From Cannabis sativa (Eukaryota; Streptophyta; Magnoliopsida; Rosales; Cannabaceae), in contig NC_083602.1 of NCBI RefSeq assembly GCF_029168945.1, positions 9,669,850-9,733,849 of the forward strand: a stretch of DNA of 64,000 nucleotides. Direction: 5' to 3'. Shown piece by piece: positions 54,355-64,000 of the stretch (the first letter of the stretch is position 1; every line of letters begins with the position of its first letter). Made by a program: the position numbers and the translations under genes. The notes beneath the pieces are model-generated. The model was not told the origin of the DNA. It saw only the letters and a program-made list of their open reading frames with translations, and did no database searches.

Positions 54355-57075
54355 AATGACACTACAACACATCAATAAAACAGAAGTAAGGTTTTGGCTC
54401 ATAAATTCATACACAGTTTAGAAAATAAAAAGTAATGACATATGTTATAGAAATACTAAATCTAACATAGTTTATTTTCCAAGGTATTTCAACAAACTGA
54501 TACAGTGTCCCGTTTAGGCGAGAGTCAAAGCATCATCCATTGAATAGAGTTGCCAGCTCATCTAAAATGATAACCATTCTAGCAACCTTTTATTCGATCA
54601 AGATTAGAATTTAGCGTTGTCCCGTTTAGGCGAGAGTCAAGGCAATTCTATCTTATGAGCTTCCACCATTGTTTCATAACTTGCAAGTCAAGTATGGTCG
54701 CCACCATTAGGGTGTTCTATACCATACAAAACACTTACAAACTACTTATCATGCGAGGTTAAACGGTGCGAAATTGCTAATGAACGTTCCTCCATTAGGG
54801 AGGATTACTCACTAAAACAAACGCGGTGTAAAACCCACAATGGAGATCGAATGTCTCTTGATTAAAAGCTCATTATTTAAAAAAAAAAATATGTATTTTG
54901 TATAATCATTTAAATTCGATATTATAATAATGAAAAATTACAAATTAAAGTTGGTTTAAATAAAAATCAACTTTAATTAATTTTCAATTATTATTTAAAT
55001 TTGAAAAATAAATTCAAATAAATATCGAACAAGTTCCATAATATAATAATGAAAAATTACAAATCAAAGTTGATTTAAAAAATTAACTTTAATTAATTTT
55101 CAATTATTAATTAAATTCAAAAAATAAATTTGAATATTAAATGGAACAAATTTGAAAGTATCTTGTTTAAGTTGTTTTAGAAGAATCTTAAAAAAACAAC
55201 TTAAATATCTTTCAAATCAGATTTAATTAAATTTAAAATTAAGTTATAACCACTTAATTTGAAGATATTCAATTTTAAGTTAATATTTGAAAGGATATTA
55301 ACCTAAAAATATCTAAAGAATCTTAATAACCAATGCCTAAAATTCCTCAACTTAATTTTGAAATTTTGAATTCAAAAAATATTCAGATTTAAGTTGGTTA
55401 GTTGTAGATAACTAAATATCAACTTAAATAGGAATATTTAATGAAAAATTTAAATTAAGCTTCAGAAAGAATCTAGATGGTTATAATTCTATATTTAATT
55501 AAATACAAGAAAATACATATAGATTAGCTTAGAATATTAAATTCTTTAAACTATGATTTTCTAAATTAATTTCAAAATAAATGAAATTAATTATGTTGCT
55601 AATCAATTTTAATTAGGTTAAACTAGTGTAATTAACCTAGTACAGTCATTCAAATCAGGCAAATGGGCCTTCATAATTGGGGTGGTTCATGTGAGGGGGG
55701 GCTGGGTTCAGTATGTCGTACCCACTTCTATGGCTCCCAACTCTCACACAAGGCCCAAAAGAGAGGAATTTAACGTTAATAAGAACAACTGTTATTAATT
55801 GAATAGGCCCAAAAACTAAATGGGCCTAAATAAATTCTATCAAGAACTATGATAATTTATTTTAGCAACATTAACCTATATGCATCTATAATAAAATTAA
55901 ACACATAGGCTCACACAGGCACACTTTGGATGGGTCCTATCATGTTGCTAGGTCATACACAGATGAAAGAAGATTGTAAATATACTGTTACAAATTATTA
56001 TCTTGACCAAGGGAGCCATCAGATCATTAGATCTGGCAAAAGGTAACCATGGCTATTTGCAATCAAGTAATAATAGGTTTTGAAAACTTACAAACAAGTT
56101 AAAACACATACTCCTGCAACAAGGTTAGTTGGATAGTTGGATGTAGGATTTATTTAATTTTAAAATAAATAATTAATTTCGAAAAATTATTAAAAAAAAA
56201 TTTCGAAAAATTCTAAAAAAAATTCAAAAATTAATTAAATATTTAAATTTAAAATTAAACCTACAATTTTGAAAAATTAGGTTTCAACCAACCTAAATAT
56301 CATTTCAAAAATTTGCTAACTACTTTTAAATTTTAAATGTTATTTTATAAATAAAAATTAAATAAAAAATTAGTAAAGATAAATAAATATCTTTTTCAAA
56401 TTTTAAATGTAATTTAAATAAATAAAATAACAAAATTTAAAAAATTAGCAAAATATCTTATATCATTTAAAAATTACATGATTATAATTATCTTATTTTA
56501 AATTTAAAATAAGATAAGATATAATCAAATTTTAAAATATGATAGATTTTTAAGCAAGAAGATAGATACTAATTCTATTGAAATTCAAATTACACTAATA
56601 TCTTGAATTAAATTTAAAAAATATTAAATTAATTGAAAATGATAATTAGAATTGAATTAGGAATAGTAATAGTATAAATATAGAACTACACAAAAAATCG
56701 GAAGTTAATTCCATGACAAAGCATGAAAAATCGAAGAAAAACGAAAAAATTGTGAGCTGTACGGAGAGTTTTTGCGATCGCAGGAAAATTTCAGCATAGC
56801 TCTGATTTTTTCAAATCTTCAAAAATTCATAACTAATTCAAATAAAATCGAAATTGAGTTATGTAAAAGGCTAACTTGCTTAATTTTTTCCATACTATCC
56901 AATAAAAATAATTCCAAAAACAGAATCGCAATTATTTTTTACATAAATTTACAAACATCAATCAATCATCAAATAACACTCAATCCAATATGATACCATC
57001 CAAAAACAAACAAACAATCGTTTTAAATTCCAAATTTCTTGCAAGTAAATCAATTACCATGGCTCTGAGGCCAGT
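54355..57075 (-). other. Element B: long untranslated leader
   Basis: 2.7 kb containing the 23-bp motif pair (54506-54528 and 54618-54640), the hairpin pair (near 54701 and 54791), AT-rich middle sequence with internal near-duplications (about 54915-55145), the conserved GGGGGGGCTGGG segment near 55700, and the primer-binding site at 57057-57073 (TGGCCTCAGAGCCATGG on the minus strand, as in E). No GC-rich palindromes near the primer-binding site. Confidence 0.75.
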
Positions 57076-58965
57076 TGTTGGAAATTATTTTACCAGGATC
57101 TTAGATCTACTCACAAGTATGTTTATTAACATCCTAAATAAGAACTTTCTAAAACGATAAATTAAACACATATAAAGTTTAAGAAACCTTACATTGGGTG
57201 CAGTGGAATTAAATGACTCCTTCCGTTCAGATCTCTAACCCTTGTATCCTTTCTGTAGCAGAGTATTATCAAGATCTGAACCTGGATCTCTTTCTCTGAA
57301 TCCTTGATGCAGAATCTCCTTTGCTGATGATCTTTCTTCACGATCTTCCTCACTATGATTGAGGTATTGCTTGATGTGTGTGGGCACTACTCATACACTA
57401 AGGATTTCGAAATATTGAAGAGGGAAAGAGAAAGAGAAAGGTCAGCCAAAGATAGGGAGAGAGAAGGCTAGGTTTTTCTGAATCAGAAGAAGTGTTTTTC
57501 CTGAAGCCTTCACTATCTATTTATAGCATTCCACTAGGGTTAGATTTGAATTATATGGCATTAAAATAATGAAAATATCAACTTAAAAAGCCTACAAAGG
57601 TGGCCGGCCATGGCTTAGTGGATTGGGCCTTGCTTTTTGCAATTTTGCAATTTTAACACCTTTTGTATATGATTTTCTCAAAAATGCTAATTTCCTAATT
57701 CAATCATTTAAATGCCAATTCTAACTATTTAATAACTATAAATAATTATTAAATAATATTGTCATTTATCATATTTATTAATTGAACCATACAAAGTATC
57801 ATAATTAACAAATATGCCCCTATTAACTCTTTCTTTACAATTTTGCCCTTACTTAGTGAAAATTTCACAAATAGACATAGTCTAATTTGTGAATTATAAT
57901 TGATTAATCAAAATCAATTACATGAGTCTTACAAACAATATTATCTCAACTAGTGGGGGGACCATGGGTCTATATAACCGAGCTTCCAATAAGTAGATCA
58001 AGAATTTAGCACTAAAATTCACTAACTTATTAATTCTTCGTTGAATCCACGCATAGAACTTAGAATTGCGCTCTCAGTATATAGAATGCTCTATATGTTC
58101 CACCATATAGACACATCATTAGTTATCCATTGTTATAATCCTAATGTGATCAATGATCCTCTATACGAATGATCTACACAGTAAAGGGATTAGATTACCG
58201 TAACACCCTACTATGTATTTTATCCTTAAAACACTTGACCCCGTATAAATGATATTTCAGCTTATGTGAAATGAGATCTCCACCATTTATTTTCGTTTGG
58301 TCAAGCTCGAAGGAGATCCTCCTTTGCTTACTATTCGCCAGATAGAAGCTATAGATTCCATGTTTATGCTAGCGCTCCCACTCAATTGCACTACCGTGTT
58401 CCCAAAATGTACGTATCACCCTGACCTAAAAGTAGGCTTAACTAACAAATCAAAGAACACGAATAGCCTTTCAAGATTGAGCCTAATCATAACAGGATTA
58501 AGATCATTTGATCTAGGATCAACTTGGCGATATTGACTTGAATAGATTCTACGGTAAGTTTAATTAAATCTAAGTCAAAGTTCAATATCGGTCCCTTCCG
58601 ATGCATACTCCATGCATCCAACAAGAGCCTTACTTTAACCAATGTTCTAGAAAGAACATAGTATTTCTCCAAATACAAGTAAACTCTTGTTGTAGATTAT
58701 CATATCAGTAAAACCCCGTGTCTGATAAATCTAGGAAAGTTTATTCACATAGTCATGTTTACTTTCCAATGTGATGACAGCACAATAAACATGATCAAGT
58801 ATGTGAAAAGGGTTTAAGATGAATTTATAAATCAAATAGACAAGCAATTGATGAAGTGAACCAAAACATACACAAATGAATGAAAAATACTTCTGTTTCT
58901 TTATTGATGTTGAATAAAATAGATTACATTGAAATGGAGTTTTATTTAGGGCATAAAACCTAACA
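57076..58965 (-). repeat. Element B, 5' LTR (mosaic)
   Basis: 1.89 kb. Its two ends match the B 3' LTR, but about 57389-57560 matches the LTRs of element E instead (see findings). Confidence 0.88.
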
Positions 58966-58970
58966 GTGGG

Positions 58971-60559
58971 CAATACTCTACCACTTATAGATTTCGAAAC
59001 AGTGAAGGAATAGAGAGAGAGAGAGAGAGGGTGGCGGCTCAGAGAGTTTTTGAGTGAGAAAAATCTGTCAGAATAATGTGTGTTCAAAAATTGAAGCCTT
59101 TGCCTTCTATTTATAGAAGACCACCCAGGGCTATTGTTAAATTAATTGGCATTTAAAAATTGAAAAATCAATGAGAAAAGGGAAGCTTAAGTGGCCGGCC
59201 TTAGGCATTGTGGAAACAAAGCTTGCCACTTTTCCAACTTTCCTTTTCCTACATTGATAGTTTCCTGTTTTATCAAAAACTGCCAATTCCTTTGTTCAAC
59301 CACGTAAATGTCAAATCTAATTATTTAATAATTAAAATTAATTATCAAATAATATATTGTCATTTATTTATTAATAATAAAACTAATTAAAGTTTCATAA
59401 TTAATAAATATGCCCTTCAAAATCTCTATTTACTGTTTTCCCCTTAATAAGTGATAAATTCTCAAATAGACACAGTCTAACTTGAGAATTATAATTGATT
59501 AATTAAAATCAATTAAATGAGTCTTACAAGTAATATTATCTCAACTAGTGGGGGGACCATGGGTCTATATATCCGAGCTTCCAATAAGCAGATCTAGAAT
59601 TTACTACTTAAATTCACTAACTTATTAATTCTTCGTTGAATCCACCCATAGAACTTAGAATTGCACTCTCAGTATATAGAATGCTCTATATGTTCCACCA
59701 TATAGACACATCATTAGTTATCCATTGTTATAATCCTAATGTGATCAATGATCCTCTATATGGATGATTTATACTGTAAATGGACTTAATTACCGTAACA
59801 CCCTACAATGTATTTTATCCTTAAAACACTTAACCCTATATAAATGATATTTCAACTAAGTGAAATGAGTACTCCATCATTTATCTCGTTTGGTTAAGCT
59901 CGAAGGAAATCACCCTTTGCTTACTATTCGCCAGATAGAAGCTATAGATTCCATATTTATGTTAGCGCTCCCACTCAATCGCACTACCGTGTTCCCAAAA
60001 TGTACGTATCACCCTGACCCAAAAGTAGGCTTAACTAACAAATCAAAGAACACGAATAAGACTCTTCAGATTGAGCCTAACCATATCAGGATTTCGATCA
60101 TGTGATCTAGGATCAACTTATTGATATTGAATTGAATAGATATTTACGGCAAGTTTTATAAATCTATTTCAAAGTTCAATATCGGTCCATTCCAATGCAT
60201 AATCCATGCATCCAACCTGAGCTTTACTTTAACCAATGTTCTTGAAAAAACATAGCATTTCTCCAAATGCAAGTAAACTCTGTTGTAGATTGTCATATCA
60301 GTAAAACCCAGTGTTATGATAAATCTAGGAATCCTTTTTTCACATAGTCATGTTTACTTTCCACTGTGTTGACAACACAATAAACATGATCAAGTATGTG
60401 AAAGGGGTTTGGATGAATTTATAAATCAAACAGACAAACAATAGATTATGTGAACCAAAACATACACAAATTAATGAAAAATACTTTTGTTACTTTATTG
60501 ATATTGAATAATCTGGATTACATTGAAATAGAGTTTTATTTAGGGCATAAAACCCAACA
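58971..60559 (-). repeat. Element A, 5' LTR, part 2
   Basis: Continues the LTR broken at 25656 and matches the A 3' LTR from its GA-rich segment (here a longer GA run near 59009) to GCATAAAACCCAACA. It is followed by the CATTA duplication at 60560-60564. Confidence 0.92.
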
Positions 60560-60564
60560 CATTA

Positions 60565-61636
60565 TTGCATATTCCCAGCGACACTGTCGGAGAGAGCCCA
60601 ACAGTGGTACTTCAAGCTCACCTCAGGGAGATTCAACTCCTAGGCTGAGTTCTCACAAGAATTCTATACATAATTCTCATCCTCGACACTTGTACCATTG
60701 TAGCTGGAAGACTTTGTGGAAGTCAAAAAAATTATAAAGGGAACCTCTGAAAGATTATATTCGGAGATTTATGGTCGAGGCTACCAAAGTCAAAAGCCTT
60801 ATTGAAGAAGGCTGATATACGGCCATACTGGGGGGGCACACTCCCACTAAGTGACTTCTGTGAAGATATCAGGAAAATATCAACCAACAACATGAAGGAG
60901 TTCCCCGATAGGGCATACGAAGTTATCAAACTTTAAGAAGCCATACGACAGACCTAGGCGGGGCAAGTCAATAGCACGCAGTCACAAGGCACCCAATAGC
61001 CTCATGACCACCAAGTGCACAGGCGGGCAACAATAATGTTGCCCAAACCTCTAGTTATAAAAACACTAGATTTCAGCGCAACACCAACATATCTAGGAGG
61101 AATAATGGCAAAAAGGGGAAGTTTAACACTTCTCTCACGGCACAAAAGAATAAGGAGGAGAAATACACCTGCTTACCCTCCTAATAGAGAAGTCCGAGAC
61201 CATCTTCATGGCTACTCAGGGAATGGTCCCATATCGAAAGCCCTTTTCCAATCAAGAGGGAGATGGGCAAGAGGAACATGTCAAAGCTCTGTAAATAACA
61301 ACAACTTCGACCATGACAATAATGAGTGTAAAATCTGAATAGGAAGATTGAGTACCTGATAAGGCGTTACGATCCCTACTTGCATTGTTATGTGAAAGAT
61401 CACCAGACCCAGGCATAAGGAGGCCGAAATGGAGATCAAATGCCACCACCCGTGGCAGGACATCTAGAGATCATCATAGGTAGACCCCACATTGCTGGTG
61501 AAACCAGCAAAGCCAGGGAGTACTATGCTTGGACACTCCATCACGAGCCCAAAGGAAAAGTCCTAGCTATCAAAGATTAGAGCTCTAAACAACAAAAGCC
61601 CATAGAGCCCACGATCTCCTTTGGCAAAGAAGATGT
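60565..61636 (+). pseudogene. Ty3/gypsy element G: gag, second part, to the protease border
   Basis: The gag reading resumes in the same frame as at 17674, with the gypsy gag core (FPATLSERAQQWYFKL) between 60583 and 60630, then a stop and further stops. Toward the end are a zinc-knuckle remnant (FDHDNNECKI, about 61300-61336) and, near 61590-61635, a PTISFGKEDV stretch that in related elements marks the start of the protease region. The copia-type LTR fragment at 61637 cuts it off. Reverse transcriptase and integrase of G are not in this window. Confidence 0.75.
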
Positions 61637-62175
61637 TGCTGGGCTTTGTGCCCTAAATAAAACTCTATTTCAATGTAATCTTTTTTATTCAATTATCAAT
61701 AAACAAAAAGATTTAATTTGATTACTTGTTTAATGTGTTATTTCGTTCATGTGAGCATTTATTTATTTATTTGATTTATAAATTCATCCAAATCCTTATA
61801 ACACTGATACTCTTGTTTATTGTGTTGTCAACACAGTGGAAAGTAATCAAGATTGTGTGATTAAATATTTTTCTATGATTTATCAGTACACAAGGTTTAA
61901 CAGATATGATAATCTACAACGTAGTTTACTTGCACCTTGGATAAGTGCTATGTCCTTTCTAGGGCATTGGTAGTAAGCTTGGGTTAGATGTATGGAGTAT
62001 ACATCAAAAGGGACCGATATTGAACATGGACTAAATATGATAAACTTACCGTAATATCTATTCAATTCAATAACATCTAGTTGATCTTAGATCAAATGAT
62101 CTCCATCCTGAGATGGTTAGGTTCTAGTTCAATTGTGTTATCTCTCAAAAAAATCCAAATTAATTGTGTATGAAT
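61637..62175 (+). repeat. Fragment of a copia-type LTR related to the nested family
   Basis: Begins TGCTGGGCTTTGTGCCC and then CTAAATAAAACTC, matching the start of the C LTR (TGTTGGGTTTTATGTCC) with many substitutions. Shared segments include TTTATAAATTCATCCAAA, TTGTCAACACAGTGGAAA and the ACCGATATTGAAC phrase. It breaks off after about 500 bp, well short of the LTR TATA box. No matching target duplication was found, so it is a truncated LTR from a sister family. Confidence 0.65.
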
Positions 62176-63005
62176 TTTTATCCTAGATATAGAGGTCCAA
62201 CAAGGTGGAGCACATTGGCAAAAGAGGAGCTCATTAGCTAAAGAGGAGCTCATTGGCCAAAGAGGAGCATTGTGGCCAAAGAGGAGCATTTTGGCCGCAC
62301 TAAACTCCTGACTCCGTCAGGTGCTAAGGTGCAAAGAGCTCCTCAGCTACCAAATTATCTCAAGGACCTGATGGGCACGAACCGACCCAATTGGCTCCCT
62401 TCATGTACCCATGACCATCTGGGTCCGCTAAATACGAGAGACACATGCTTTTAGAGTTGTTCCAAAAATATAGTCAAAAATGATAAGTGAAGAGATATTT
62501 ATTTTTGATATAATTATTTTACTGTTATTATTTTGTATCTTGAACCTAACCCGACTATAATTACGGGAAGGTATGCGTATGTTTAAGGGATTTTAAATCC
62601 TATATGAATATCTATATAAGGGGGTGAAATCACTTATAGAAAGGACCCTGAACTTGAGACTCACGAGATCATACTCTTGAGCCCCCACTCTCAAATTCTA
62701 GAAACTCACTTGAGGAGTGAACTCTTGTAGAACATAACTCTAGAGAACTCTCCTCAAGCATTGAGATCAATAACACTCCAAGTGGACTAGCATATTACCG
62801 CTGAAAGGGGGTGAACCACTATAAAATTCTTGTGTTCATCTTTAGTGAATTTACTTTGGCAAACCAGTTTATTTTGATTCACTATTGCTTGTGTTCAACT
62901 TTCTTATTTTACGATCTTCTTAGATCCGTTGACGAAAAACCGCGCCAACAGTTTGGTGCTTTCATTGAGAGCAGTGAACACAAGTGTTAATCACCTTTTA
63001 CCATC
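62176..63005 (+). repeat. 5' LTR or leader region of a second Ty3/gypsy element
   Basis: Sequence upstream of the second gypsy gag. It holds a short tandem repeat (62218-62296) and a TATA-like stretch near 62610. At 62950-62972 it has the same TTTGGTGCTTTCATTGAGAG phrase found before the gag of G. LTR borders are not certain; the left border may coincide with the break at about 62175. Confidence 0.5.
62218..62296 (+). repeat. Four tandem units of about 19-20 bp
   Basis: Successive units read (C)AAAGAGGAGC(TC)ATT followed by AG, GG, GTGG or TTGG. They are direct repeats with the AAAGAGGAGC core unchanged. Confidence 0.75.
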
Positions 63006-63330
63006 ATGGTGAGTACAAGACGGACAAACTATGAGGAGGAGGACCATGATGACCCCATAAACAAAGGAAACACCATGGAACACCATGAAGAGTACCAACC
63101 CACTGAGCCCGCTAGCGAAGGGACCTCTCGACGTCTGGGCAAACAGCCTGTCCCTAACGACGAAGGTCACGTCCAAGATGCAGGAAGCCCATCATCACCA
63201 TCCCATGGTGTACGACTAACTACTAATGTCCATGAGGTGTTCATGGAGAACGAGGCATTGAGCCAGTGTTTAAGCCACAAAGAAGAAGAACCCGCGGGCG
63301 TCCTGGTACAGCGAGAAAGGGGCTGTAAAA
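63006..63330 (+). pseudogene. Second Ty3/gypsy element: gag N-terminal fragment
   Basis: Starts MVSTRRTNYEEEDHDD, the same type of start as the gag of G (MVNTRR), followed by a low-complexity acidic and Ser/Pro-rich segment and a short helical stretch (FMENEALSQCLSHKEEE). Gag homology stops at about 63325, where the sequence turns into AT-rich DNA beginning TGTAAAATCCAC. This is probably another insertion or LTR border. The fragment is non-functional. Confidence 0.65.
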
Positions 63331-64000
63331 TCCACTTTTTAAGAAAAAAACTTAAGAATTTAATTCTATTTTTACTTCCATTTTTTTTATTTTAGTATTT
63401 TGAATAATCATGATATTGCGAATTAAGGATTTTAATGACAAATAAATTTTATTGTATAGTGACAAATATTTTTTTATGGAGATGAATTACTCTAGCATGT
63501 GCATAATTCTTAGGAAGTAAATAGTAATTGTGACAAATGAATTATTTATTTTGTGAGTGTTGTTGTTACGGTGAGCATAATAATAATACTTGTAAAATTT
63601 CTTTATAGTATAGTTTGACATATTTTTATAATATGGTTAATATATATCTATTATTTAAAAGATTATAAAAAATAATTTGTGATTGATTAGATAATATATA
63701 GAAGCATTAATTTAAATTATGATTTAAAATATTATGTGATTTAAAGTTTTAATTAGGTGATAACTAATAATAAAAATAAATATCTATTTATCAGTTATTA
63801 TTATGATTATTATTATATATGAAAAATAGGTGTGTATTTGAGAAACCGATATTTAGGGGAGTGACTCGTTCAACCTAATCGGTTATTGTTGTATTATTTC
63901 TTTTAGTTTAAACCACGATTACACACCAGTTTAAGGATTAGAAAAACGTCCATAGGCGATTAAGGGTGGGTCTCTTCTCGTTATTTTTTTTTCTTAACTA
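63331..64000. other. AT-rich non-coding DNA, possibly the start of another LTR
   Basis: Starts with TGTAAAATCC directly after the broken gag, which would suit an LTR start, but the window ends before a second LTR or any coding domain can be seen. No gene found. Confidence 0.35.

Larger units (their letters stand above)
25657..58965 (-). mobile_element. Copia element B, nested in the 5' LTR of A, TSD gtggg
   Basis: Minus-strand element with LTRs at 25657-27553 and 57076-58965. GTGGG at 25652-25656 and 58966-58970 flanks it. Its coding region is split in three by elements C and E: 27554-29577, 40330-41514 and 53928-54354. Its own length without inserts is about 10.1 kb. Confidence 0.9.
17675..60559 (-). 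mobile_element. Copia element A (outermost of the nest), TSD catta
   Basis: Minus-strand LTR retrotransposon. Left LTR (its 3' LTR) is 17675-19545; internal region 19546-25370; right LTR (its 5' LTR) is split into 25371-25656 and 58971-60559 by element B. CATTA at 17670-17674 and 60560-60564 flanks it. The first base of the left LTR is C where the family has T (CGTTGG for TGTTGG). Without its inserts the element is about 9.6 kb. It is heavily mutated. Confidence 0.9.

Noticed and set aside
1..64000. tRNA, rRNA or microRNA genes
   Set aside because: No cloverleaf, rRNA segment or convincing precursor hairpin was recognised by reading; the tRNA-like matches are only retrotransposon primer-binding sites.

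Overview
This window is plant nuclear DNA, from a repeat-dense part of what looks like an AT-rich eudicot genome. The evidence is a two-exon plant cupin gene with GT/AG splice sites, a plant-type polygalacturonase exon, an L1-type LINE with DUF4283 and RNase H domains, CACTA transposon pieces, and long Ty1/copia and Ty3/gypsy elements. I cannot name the species. The only gene likely to be active is the cupin gene at 2589-3052 on the minus strand. Almost everything else is transposable-element sequence. Layout of the left third: 1-1630 is a decayed copia pol remnant; 2589-3250 is the cupin gene and its promoter; 5300-6348 is a broken CACTA transposase (minus); 7063-7195 is a polygalacturonase exon fragment interrupted by a 6.0-kb LINE (7196-13208, 13-bp target duplication); 14270-14706 is a CACTA terminus with subterminal repeats; 15172-17674 is the 5' part of a Ty3/gypsy element G (LTR-like leader plus gag). 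From 17675 to 60559 there is a nested stack of one copia family, each insertion supported by its own 5-bp target duplication. Element A (minus, 17675-60559, TSD catta) sits in the gag of G, and the G gag frame resumes exactly at 60565. Element B (minus, 25657-58965, TSD gtggg) sits inside the 5' LTR of A. Elements C (plus, 29583-40324, TSD taaac) and E (minus, 41520-53922, TSD gatga) both sit inside the coding region of B. E in turn contains a 2.3-kb TG...CA solo-LTR-like element (47916-50204), and the 3' LTR of C contains about 0.7 kb of internal LINE sequence (39044-39760). After the stack, 60565-61636 is the rest of the G gag up to the protease border, 61637-62175 is a fragment of a related copia-type LTR, and 62176-63330 is the leader and gag start of a second gypsy element. 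The most interesting biology is in the copia family. Its members share a leader of about 2-2.6 kb carrying a duplicated 23-bp motif, paired hairpins and (in A and C) GC-rich palindromes near the primer-binding site. They share a gag that appears to lack an internal segment. E has an unreadable pol but similar LTRs and a well-kept leader block, as expected for a non-autonomous element mobilised in trans. The 5' LTR of B is a mosaic carrying an E-like tract. All similarity statements here come from reading by eye; no alignment or search was run.
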